DNA from: Aldehydirespirator sp965261105
GTDB taxonomy: Bacteria; Actinomycetota; Acidimicrobiia; Acidimicrobiales; Aldehydirespiratoraceae
Direction of reading: 5' to 3'
Assembly (NCBI GenBank): GCA_965261105.1
Contig: CBDHCM010000006.1
Coordinates: 186,001-250,000, forward strand
Length of the DNA: 64,000 nucleotides
In this document: positions 57,756 through 64,000 of the stretch, in pieces
Position numbering within the stretch: the stretch's first letter is position 1
Layout of the letters: each line of letters opens with the position of its first letter
Program-made: the position numbers and the translations under genes
Notes under the pieces: model-generated
The model's input: only the letters and a program-made list of their open reading frames with translations
Told to the model about the DNA's origin: nothing
The model's database searches: none

Positions 57756-58406
57756 GTGGACAAGAGACGAGCGATGAGGCGGGCAGTGGGTTGGCTGCTG
57801 GTGGCTGGTGCGCTGGTGGTGGTGGCCGTGGCGGTGGCTCAGAAGGGGGCCGATTGGGGCGAGACCAAGGCCGAGTGGGGCCAGGTCATCATCCAGGGGC
57901 TGGCCGCACTTGGTGGCTTGTGGTTCTGGCTCTTGCGGAGCAGGCCTCGCGTGACCTTGCGGCTTCGGCTAAGCGGAATCGCATTCCTAGAACTCGCCAA
58001 CACCGGTAACCGGGTCGCTAGGCAGGTACAGGTCAAGTGCGACCCTCCACTTCCGTTGCCTTACGAGAAGAAGCTCGGTCCGATTGTGGACTACGGCGAC
58101 ATGGACCGAGACCAGAGATACGTGGTGGCGATAGAAAGCGGGCCGATGGCCGCCGAAGCGCTGTCCAAGACCGCGTTCACTGTGTCTCACGAGCGACCGT
58201 GGGGAGTCGGGAGGCGCAAGTCAACGATGCGTTTCGGAAGTGCGAGCGCAGTCCGTCACGTGAACGAGGATGTTCACACGCCCGTCGGACAGATAGCCGA
58301 GGCCTTCAAGAAGCAAGGGCAGAAGCTGGACAAGATTGGCAGGGCGGTAGAGAGCGTGGCGCGTCGCTTGCCCTCACCCGCGGAAGAGGACAAGGCAGCC
58401 TCCTGA
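57756..58406 (+). CDS. membrane protein of unknown function
   Basis: A 216-residue protein with two hydrophobic segments near the N-terminus (AVGWLLVAGALVVVAVAVA, and IIQGLAALGGLWFWLL). A cytoplasmic beta-rich domain follows (RPRVTLRLRLSGIAFLELAN), then a C-terminal amphipathic helix (IAEAFKKQGQKLDKIGRAVE). The GTG at 57756 has GGGGAGG upstream. It lies 112 bases after the DUF6680-like gene and may belong to the same operon. No family recognised. Confidence 0.5.
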   Translation: MDKRRAMRRAVGWLLVAGALVVVAVAVAQKGADWGETKAEWGQVIIQGLAALGGLWFWLLRSRPRVTLRLRLSGIAFLELANTGNRVARQVQVKCDPPLPLPYEKKLGPIVDYGDMDRDQRYVVAIESGPMAAEALSKTAFTVSHERPWGVGRRKSTMRFGSASAVRHVNEDVHTPVGQIAEAFKKQGQKLDKIGRAVESVARRLPSPAEEDKAAS

Positions 58407-58521
58407 CAGCGGCGGAATCCCGGCTCGTGTAGCCGACGGGTCAACACCCCGAAGTCCACAGACTTCAACCCACAGCACGCGCCCCCAGCGCAGGCTGACA
58501 CTGACCTAACCACGGCAAGCT

Positions 58522-59418
58522 CTACCGGTGGTTGCGACTGAGGGCAGCATAGACGCTGTGGGCTGAGTCCCAGTCGTGGAGTTTGCGGGGCATGGTGTTG
58601 AGCAGGTCCTCGATGATGGCGAGGCGCACGGTGCCCACGTTGAGGTCGGTGCTTTTGGGCGGCCGGCGTCTCAGCAGTCCGTTGGTCTGCTCGTTGGTGG
58701 GGCGCTGCCACGGCGAGTGCGGGTCACAGAAGTAGACGTCGATGCCCAGGGTGGCCTCGATGTCGGGCCGGCGGGCCATCTCGCGGCCTTGGTCCCAGGT
58801 CAGCGTCTTGACCAGGTGCCGCGGCTGGCGGGCCGGCGCCGCTGTGACCGCGGCGGCGGTGTTGTGGGCGTCGTAGCCGTGGGGCAGCGCGACGGTGAGG
58901 GTCTGGCGGCTGGTGCGCTCCACGAGCGTCGCGACCGCGCTGCGGTTGGCCTTGCCGATGATCAGATCGCCCTCCCAGTGGCCGGGCTGGCGGCGGTCCT
59001 CGACGCTGGCCGGGCGCTGCGAGATCGCCTTGAAATCGCCCAGCGGGCTGGGCTTTCGCGCGTGGCGGCGGTTGGGCCTGCGCTTCCGGCAGCGCCGCGG
59101 CAGCAGCCTCCAGGAGCCCTCGGGCAGGCCCCGGGCGCCGCTGTGGTCATAGCAGGCGGCGTAGACCGTCTCCGCGCAGATGCCGTGGCCCTCTGAGCGC
59201 AGCTGCGCTGAGATCGCGTGCGGCGACATCCTGTCGGCGAGCAGCCCGCCGACAGCCGCGGCCAACACGGGATCGCCCGCCAGCTTGGGCGTCTTGGGCC
59301 GGCGAGCCCGCAGACCCGCAGCCGCCTGCGCGGCCCCGGCGTCATAGCCGCAGCGCCCGCCGCCGCGCTTGAGCTCGCGATGGACCGTCGAGCGGTGCCT
59401 GCCCAAGCGCCGGGCCAT
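58522..59418 (-). pseudogene. IS30-type transposase, 5' truncated
   Basis: A 298-residue frame with most of an IS30 transposase: helix-turn-helix end (RRLGRHRSTVHRELKRGGG), first catalytic Asp in GHWEGDLIIG, second in LTWDQGREMA, and Glu in WQRPTNEQTNGLLRR. Similarity runs upstream of the ATG to about 59445 (GVGVDEMARRLG) and then ends without the usual first helix-turn-helix. Full-length members have 320-400 residues. I found no terminal repeats. Its 5' end abuts the retropepsin stop, so it probably lost its left part there. Confidence 0.75.
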
Positions 59419-59448
59419 CTCATCAACGCCGACGCCCGCCGTGGGCGT

Positions 59449-59874
59449 TCACCAACCAATGATGCATCGGCCGTCGCTGATCTCGACATGCCACTGACTG
59501 ATCAGGTCCATCCCTAGCAACACATCACACGGCGTGGCGGGGTGCCTGCCTTCGAAGTGGTGCTCCGATCCCACAGCCTCGATTCGCTTGTGAAAATGCT
59601 CCTCGGCTGGTGCCGTAACCAACTGCGGGGCAGGCAGACGCACCTGCACGGGGTAGGTCGGTCTCTGCTTGCTCGCCACGTCCAGGGTAGTCGCCTCTAC
59701 GTTCCCGCTGCGGACCACCTCTAGCCGCGTGACCAACTCGCTGCTGATGACACTCCGCGTCGCTCCGGTGTCCAACAAACCCTCGACGTGTTGTTCACCG
59801 TCGTGAGACGCCGCTGACACGGCCAGTCGCACCACAATGCGGGCGCGCTCAACCAGAATCTCAATTTGGGGCAA
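59449..59874 (-). CDS. retropepsin-like aspartic protease
   Basis: A 141-residue single-domain aspartic protease of the retroviral type. The catalytic triad lies in LLDTGATRSVIS near residue 32, and the flap/C-terminal motif is CDVLLGMDLISQWHVEI near 120. Such enzymes work as homodimers. A TTG at 59874 is the only start close to the first strand; no ATG is available. It lies 13 bases after a small gene with which similar proteases are paired in other bacteria, as far as I recall. Confidence 0.7.
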   Translation of the reverse strand: MPQIEILVERARIVVRLAVSAASHDGEQHVEGLLDTGATRSVISSELVTRLEVVRSGNVEATTLDVASKQRPTYPVQVRLPAPQLVTAPAEEHFHKRIEAVGSEHHFEGRHPATPCDVLLGMDLISQWHVEISDGRCIIGW

Positions 59875-59887
59875 CGCTACGGGAAGG

Positions 59888-60142
59888 TCAGTCGATGAGA
59901 CGGACGACGCGGTAGCCGAGGCTGACCGCGCCGATGCCATGAGTGGCGAAGTTGCCTTGCCCGAATCGTTCCATTCCAGCATCGTAGGCATCGATGCCCG
60001 CGTCGTAAATCTCAATCACTTCGCCGTCGCGCATGAGCGCTGAGCGCCCCCAATGGTCACGCTCTAACGCTTCGCGATGCACAGACGCGTAAGTTCGGGT
60101 GTGGATCTGGACCGAACGCGCAGCCTGTGTGTCAGAGGCCAT
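59888..60142 (-). CDS. small partner protein of the retropepsin
   Basis: An 84-residue protein: ASVHREALERDHWGRSALMR, DGEVIEIYDAGIDAYDAGME and RFGQGNFATHGIGAVSLGYR. The DGEVxxxYDxxxDAYxxGxxxFGxGxF pattern resembles DUF5678-like proteins that often precede retropepsin-like genes. The ATG at 60142 follows GAAGGGGGAAGG. It might be the substrate, inhibitor or chaperone of the protease. No function is established. Confidence 0.6.
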   Translation of the reverse strand: MASDTQAARSVQIHTRTYASVHREALERDHWGRSALMRDGEVIEIYDAGIDAYDAGMERFGQGNFATHGIGAVSLGYRVVRLID

Positions 60143-60688
60143 GGACCTTCCCCCTTCTGAGAAGTGGTAGTTGCCCGGTTCGCTGAACCACAAGTTCAGC
60201 GACTGACAACAGTCTTGCGCTACTCGGGTTGCGCAGCGCGGATACCTGCACCAGATCGCTCCAAGCCCCTACCCTTGTAGCCAAGGTCTACATACCCAAT
60301 GGTTCACCAAGGCTCAGCGGTGACGGGGTGCGGGGTTGCGGGTATCCGCGCTGCGCTCCCTGGGGCGGTCGGGGGCCGTTACGGCTCGCGGGCCTGTAGT
60401 CCTGCAAGCTGCCAGCGTGTTGCGGACGGTGCGACCTCCCGCCACCCTCAGAGAACGACCCTAGCTGTGACAACCTGAGACGTTGTCCCTACTGCGTCGG
60501 GCTGGAGGGGGTGGCCGTCGGCTTCAGTGCGCGCCAGAACACGCGGCCCTGAACGGGGGGACTCGCCCACCTTGGCGCGTCGGCGACTCCGCGTCAAAGC
60601 TCGGCCATAGGGGCCAGAATAGGCTCTGAAGTAGGCGTTTCTTGGCCAACTCGCGAAGTCTCAACCGCGCAACTCGCGAAACGCACCT
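60143..60688. other. intergenic region with a 20-bp inverted repeat
   Basis: About 545 bp with no convincing gene. It holds an inverted repeat of 20 bases with one mismatch (60231-60250, GCGCAGCGCGGATACCTGCA, and its complement at 60337-60356). The 106-base separation is too long for a terminator hairpin. It may be a relic of a mobile element ending near the tRNA. Confidence 0.5.
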
Positions 60689-60691
60689 TGG

Positions 60692-60762
60692 AGCGGATGA
60701 CGAGAATTGAACTCGCATTCTCAGCTTGGGAAGCTGATGTTCTACCATTGAACTACACCCGC
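60692..60762 (-). tRNA. tRNA-Gly(CCC)
   Basis: On the minus strand: acceptor stem GCGGGTG paired with CATCCGC (one G-U pair), D-arm AGTTCAATGGTAGAAC, anticodon arm TCAGC-TTCCCAA-GCTGA with anticodon CCC, and T-arm GCGAGTTCAATTCTCG. An encoded CCA follows at 60689-60691. All stems pair. This is the only RNA gene found in the window, and the accessory region 52.5-60.2 kb ends next to it, a common target site for integration. Confidence 0.93.
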
Positions 60763-60867
60763 GGAGGCTCCCGAGCGTAGCCATCGCGGTGTGCTCTGCG
60801 CAGCCCGTCCCACGCCGGAGGCCCGAGTAATCGGTCCGCGCCCCCCGTTCCGGAATCTCGGGAGAGT

Positions 60868-60899
60868 TTGGTGCGCCAGATGCGCAGAACTCGCACCAA
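60868..60899. repeat. inverted repeat TTGGTGCG/CGCACCAA
   Basis: 8-base perfect arms at 60868-60875 and 60892-60899 in the gap between tRNA-Gly and the yaaA stop. The arm sequence is shared with the hairpin elements at 41949 and 61750, although the AATTT extension is missing. Confidence 0.5.
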
Positions 60900-60936
60900 G
60901 AAAGCGTCCGGGCGAGTCTCGGCGACGACTAGGCCG

Positions 60937-61716
60937 CTAGCTGTACCGCACGAACACGGGCCGGTCGGTGGCCGACCGCTCGGCGTGGAACCCGTAGCCC
61001 AGCCCGTCGAAGTCCCGCAGCCCCCGCACCGACTTCAGCCGGTTGCGGATGATCCAGCCCGCCATCGCGCCCCGGGCCCGCTTGGCGAAGAACGAGATCA
61101 TCCTGGGCTCGGCGTCGCCCCGGCCGTCCAGGAACGCAGGCGTCACCAGCCGACCCTCCAGCCGCCCCACGTCCACCGAGCGGAAGTACTCGTTCGACGC
61201 CAGGTTCACCACCACCGCCGGGCCGGGGCTCTCGGCCAGGTCGGCGTTCAGCATGTCGGTGATGCGCTCGCCCCAGTAGGAGTACAGGTCGCGGCCCCGT
61301 TCGGTGGCCAGCTTGGATCCCATCTCCAGCCGGTACGGCTGCATCAGATCCAGCGGGCGCAGCACCCCGTACAGCCCCGAGAGGATGCGCAGCACCTTCT
61401 GGGAGTGGGTGTAGTCGCGCTCGGTGAAGGTGGCCGCGGCGTCCATGCCCTGGTAGACGTCGCCAGCGAAGGCCAGCAGCGCGGGCCGGGCGTCGCCGGT
61501 CGTGAACGGGGCCTCCCAGTCGGCGTAGCGCTCGAAGTTCAGCTCGGCCAGCTCGTCGGAGATGCCCATGAGCTTGGCGATCTCGTCGGGCGACTTCTGC
61601 CGCATCACATCCACCAGCGGCGACGCCTCGTCCAGCATCCGGGGCTGGGAGTGCTTGCGGGTGGGCAGCTTGGAGCTGTAGTCGAGCGCCTTGGCCGGCG
61701 AAACCACGATCAGCAT
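60937..61716 (-). CDS. yaaA: YaaA-family peroxide stress protein
   Basis: A 259-residue UPF0246/YaaA protein. It starts LIVVSPAKALDYSSKLPTRK and has AELNFERYADWEAPF, AFAGDVYQGMDA, RILSGLYGVLRPLDLMQPYR and the late MISFFAKRARGAMAGWIIRN. The family binds DNA and iron and lowers oxidative damage in E. coli by limiting free iron. Length and motifs are fully conserved. It is a core gene at the right border of the accessory region. Confidence 0.93.
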   Translation of the reverse strand: MLIVVSPAKALDYSSKLPTRKHSQPRMLDEASPLVDVMRQKSPDEIAKLMGISDELAELNFERYADWEAPFTTGDARPALLAFAGDVYQGMDAAATFTERDYTHSQKVLRILSGLYGVLRPLDLMQPYRLEMGSKLATERGRDLYSYWGERITDMLNADLAESPGPAVVVNLASNEYFRSVDVGRLEGRLVTPAFLDGRGDAEPRMISFFAKRARGAMAGWIIRNRLKSVRGLRDFDGLGYGFHAERSATDRPVFVRYS

Positions 61717-61749
61717 CGTGCCGTTATACCCCGCCGACGCCCCATCTTC

Positions 61750-61800
61750 GAAATTGGTGCGACTCTTGTGCCTCAGAGGGCCAAACGGTCATCCAATTTC
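61750..61800. repeat. dispersed hairpin element, copy 2
   Basis: GAAATTGG (61750-61757) and CCAATTTC (61793-61800). On the minus strand the loop contains TTTGGCCCT and GAGGC as in copy 1, and TCGCACCAATTTCG is shared. It lies between the aminotransferase stop and the yaaA start. Confidence 0.7.
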
Positions 61801-61826
61801 GGAGGGACCGGGAGGACCGGCCGATA

Positions 61827-63068
61827 TCAGGCTGCGGTGGCCTCGCCGGGCTCCCCAGCGCCGGGCTCCCCAGCGCCGGGCTCCTCGGCTGCAGGCTCCA
61901 GTTCGGGCAGGCAGCGCCGGAGGTTGCGGATGCCCTGGCCGATGCGCTGGCGGTTCTCGATCAGCGCGAACCGCACGTGCCCCTCGCCGCCGGGCCCGAA
62001 CCCGACGCCGGGCGACACCGCCACATGGGCCTCGGTCACCAGCTTGGAAGCGAACTGGATCGAGTCCATCCGTCGGTACGGCTCTGGAATCTTCGCCCAC
62101 ACGAACATGGTCCCCCTGGGCGGCTCCACCTCCCAGCCGATGCGGTTGAGGCCCTCGCACAGGGCGTCGCGGCGCCGCTGGTACACCGCGCACGCCTCGA
62201 CCGGGTAGTCGGGCTCCTCCCGCAGGGTCACCGTCGTCGCGATCTGGATCGGCTGGAACGATCCGTAGTCCAGGTAGCTCTTGAGCTTGGCCAGCGCGGC
62301 CACCGCATTGGCGTTGCCCAGCATGAACGCCATGCGCCACCCGGCCATCGAGAACGACTTGGTGCACGAGTAGAACTCCACCGCGCAGTCCTTGGCCCCC
62401 TCCACCTGCAGGATCGACGGCGGCTGGTACCCGTCGAAGCCCAGGTCGGCGTAGGCGTTGTCGTGCACCACCAGCATCTCGTGCTCCCGGGCGAAGTCGA
62501 CGACCTTCTGCATGAAGCCGAGCTCCACGCAGGTGGTGGTGGGGTTGTGCGGGAACGAGATCACCGCCACCCGGGGCTTGGGCCGGCTGTAGCGCCACGC
62601 CAGCCGCATCCGGTGGACGAACTCGTCGCCGTCGGCCAGGGGCACCTCCCGGATCTGGGCGCCGGCGAACAGCGGCCCGTAGATGTGGATCGGGTAGCTG
62701 GGGGTGGGCACCAGGCAGGTGTCGCCGGGCTGCAGCAGCACCCACATGAGGTGGCTGAACCCCTCCTTGGCCCCGATGGTGTTGATCACCTCGGTGTCGG
62801 GGTCGAGCTCCACCCCGAAGCGGCGCTCGTACAGGGCGGCGATGGCCCGGCGCAGCGCGGGCAGCCCCCGGCTCGACGAGTAGCGGTGGTTGCGGGGGTT
62901 GCGGGCCGCCTCGCAGAGTTTGTCCACCGCGATGTCCGGCGACGGCAGGTCGGGGTTGCCGAAGCCGAGGTCGACGATATCGGCGCCGTCGTGGCGGAGC
63001 TTGATCTTCAGATCGTTGATGATCGTGAAGACGTAGGGGGGAAGGCCGTTGATGCGGCGGAACTCCAT
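61827..63068 (-). CDS. class I aminotransferase (alanine/AlaC-like)
   Basis: A 413-residue PLP enzyme of fold type I. PLP-site segments are GAKEGFSHLMWVLLQPGD, FPHNPTTTCV, VVHDNAYADLGFDGY and the Schiff-base Lys in SCTKSFSMAGWRMAF near residue 238. The phosphate/substrate Arg lies in GEGHVRFALIENRQRI. It resembles the AlaC/AlaT group, which makes alanine from pyruvate, more than aspartate aminotransferases. The C-terminus carries a slippage-type tail (GAGEPGAGEPGE). Confidence 0.9.
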   Translation of the reverse strand: MEFRRINGLPPYVFTIINDLKIKLRHDGADIVDLGFGNPDLPSPDIAVDKLCEAARNPRNHRYSSSRGLPALRRAIAALYERRFGVELDPDTEVINTIGAKEGFSHLMWVLLQPGDTCLVPTPSYPIHIYGPLFAGAQIREVPLADGDEFVHRMRLAWRYSRPKPRVAVISFPHNPTTTCVELGFMQKVVDFAREHEMLVVHDNAYADLGFDGYQPPSILQVEGAKDCAVEFYSCTKSFSMAGWRMAFMLGNANAVAALAKLKSYLDYGSFQPIQIATTVTLREEPDYPVEACAVYQRRRDALCEGLNRIGWEVEPPRGTMFVWAKIPEPYRRMDSIQFASKLVTEAHVAVSPGVGFGPGGEGHVRFALIENRQRIGQGIRNLRRCLPELEPAAEEPGAGEPGAGEPGEATAA

Positions 63069-63130
63069 CGAACGAAGCTAACAGGCCGGTCGACCCGATC
63101 AAGTGACATCTGTCACATCCGGCGGGGTGG

Positions 63131-63240
63131 TGGGGGATGCTTTTGCTGTGGCCCTCGGCGAGGCGATCGGGATGCTCTTGCTGTGGTCCTCGGCGGGGTG
63201 GTGGGGATGCTCTTGCTGTGGTTCTCGGCGGGGTGGTGGG
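63131..63240. repeat. 35-bp tandem repeat before dcd
   Basis: Three units with GATGCTCTTGCTGTGG starting at 63136, 63171 and 63206 (period 35). They lie in the 268-bp gap between the divergent aminotransferase and dcd genes, and no gene is seen there. Confidence 0.85.
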
Positions 63241-63336
63241 AGCGGCCGGAGCAGGCCGGGGCCCATCGGATCGTGCTCTGACCTACGCTCCTGGCGTGGA
63301 CGGCGAATCGATGCTCCCTGGGCTCGGAGCGGTGCG

Positions 63337-63900
63337 GTGATCCTGTCGGACCGCTCCATCTGGGAGGCGCTCGACGCCGGCCACATTGTGATCGACCCGC
63401 TGGACGAGGGCTCGGTGCAGCCGTCGTCGGTGGACCTGCGCCTGGGGCACGGCTTCCGGGTGTTCCGCAACCACACCCTGAGCCATATCGACGTGAAGCA
63501 GGACTTGTCGGCGCTCACCTCCCTGGTGGAGGCCGACGCCGACGACCCGTTCATCCTGCATCCGGGCGAGTTCGTGCTGGGCGCCACCCTGGAGCGGGTG
63601 GCATTGCCCGACGACTTGGTGGCCCGCCTGGAGGGCAAGTCGTCGCTGGGCCGGCTGGGCCTGCTGATCCATTCGACGGCGGGGTTTGTGGATCCCGGCT
63701 TCGACGGCCAGCTCACCCTGGAGCTGTCGAATGTCGCCAACCTGCCGATCACCCTGTACCCGGGGATGCGCATCGGCCAGATCAGCTTCCAGCGGATGAC
63801 CACCCCGGCCGACTCGCCGTACGGGTCGAGGAAGTTGGGCTCGAAGTATCACGGTCAGCGGGGTCCGGTCCCGTCCCGCTACTGGGAGAACTTCAAGTAG
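63337..63900 (+). CDS. dcd: dCTP deaminase
   Basis: A 187-residue trimeric dCTP deaminase. The active-site region is LEGKSSLGRLGLLIHSTAGF near residue 95 with VDPGFDGQLTLELSN after it. The N-terminus SDRSIWEAL and the C-terminus GSRKLGSKYHGQRGPVPSRY are typical. Actinobacterial members are often bifunctional and release dUMP directly. GTG 63337 is used; a second GTG five bases earlier is out of frame. It makes the dUMP precursor of thymidylate. A core gene. The last 100 bases of the window hold nothing recognised. Confidence 0.95.
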   Translation: MILSDRSIWEALDAGHIVIDPLDEGSVQPSSVDLRLGHGFRVFRNHTLSHIDVKQDLSALTSLVEADADDPFILHPGEFVLGATLERVALPDDLVARLEGKSSLGRLGLLIHSTAGFVDPGFDGQLTLELSNVANLPITLYPGMRIGQISFQRMTTPADSPYGSRKLGSKYHGQRGPVPSRYWENFK

Positions 63901-64000
63901 CGGCCTGCGATGGCGGTGAGGCAACTGGGCCGCTTCTAGCGCCGGGCGCCCGCCCGGTCCCGGTCCCGGCAGGGCCGTGTTGGCGCCGGCCCGGAGCGGC

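Noticed and set aside
60231..60356. Rho-independent terminator
   Set aside because: The arms are 86 bases apart and no T-run follows.

Overview
The window looks like chromosomal DNA of a high-GC actinobacterium. Codons are strongly GC-biased, GTG and TTG starts are common, many genes overlap by ATGA or GTGA, and several families point the same way: two intact F420-type luciferase-like oxidoreductases plus a third truncated one, FadR-type GntR and TetR regulators, SCP-x/DUF35 pairs, P450s and retropepsin-like genes. The gene mix (acyl-CoA and side-chain degradation, Rieske oxygenases, xanthine-dehydrogenase-type hydroxylase) would suit an uncultured Acidimicrobiia-like lineage. That placement is inference; no rRNA or marker gene is present. 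The only RNA gene I could support is a tRNA-Gly(CCC) near the right end.

Layout. 1-3.4 kb is a graveyard: an internally deleted IS1380-type element with a 5-bp target duplication, a 5'-truncated IS1595-type transposase, three frames of a DISARM-like helicase remnant, and hicB beside a frameshifted hicA. 3.5-18.6 kb is a catabolic island. A minus-strand operon (DUF35, Ltp2-like thiolase/aldolase, NTF2-like protein, acyl-CoA synthetase, LLM oxidoreductase) diverges from a plus-strand set (SDR, Rieske oxygenase, 71-aa protein). After a TetR gene and its operator-like palindrome come SDR, ThuA-like protein, a 2-oxoacid dehydrogenase (E1 alpha, E1 beta, E2) and a PPDK-like dikinase whose PEP/pyruvate barrel is replaced. 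18.8-20.0 kb is an Xre/RES toxin-antitoxin pair. 20.3-23.3 kb (minus) has a PEP-utilising enzyme without an ATP-grasp domain, an SDR and a deleted SDR. 23.4-27.7 kb has an NTF2-like gene, a permease fragment, a P450, a P450 homologue without the heme cysteine, and a GntR regulator.

27.7-33.8 kb is the most interesting stretch. SDR, Rieske ferredoxin, [2Fe-2S] ferredoxin and a heme-oxygenase-like diiron oxidase (minus) diverge from an alpha/beta hydrolase, a dihydropyrimidinase-like amidohydrolase and an LLM oxidoreductase (plus). Matching TGTATACA palindromes lie before both plus-strand transcription starts, and a FadR-type GntR gene sits next door. I read this as one regulated oxidative pathway with unknown substrate.

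34-42 kb has a membrane-anchored coiled-coil repeat protein, an IS1182-type element whose transposase carries a long acidic repeat insertion, and a molybdenum hydroxylase operon (coxG-like, FAD, [2Fe-2S] and Mo subunits) interrupted by IS/enzyme relics and a 76-bp tandem repeat. 43-52.5 kb groups two nucleoside phosphorylases, a DadD-like and an MtaD-like deaminase, an amidohydrolase tail and mtnA. Together these would deaminate, phosphorolyse and isomerise 5'-deoxyadenosine and methylthioadenosine, the by-products of radical-SAM and polyamine chemistry. A Fic protein, an orphan DUF433-type antitoxin and several fragments are mixed in. 52.5-60.2 kb is accessory: truncated LLM, MFS exporter, ytcJ remnant, mazEF, a possible new two-gene pair, membrane proteins, an IS30-type remnant and a retropepsin pair. 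60.7-64 kb returns to core genes: tRNA-Gly, yaaA, an alanine-type aminotransferase and dcd.

Tandem repeats of 30-76 bp recur in intergenic regions and inside genes (29.2, 34.3, 35.7, 37.7, 40.7, 43.7, 51.3, 54.8 and 63.2 kb), so replication slippage seems to be an active source of variation here.
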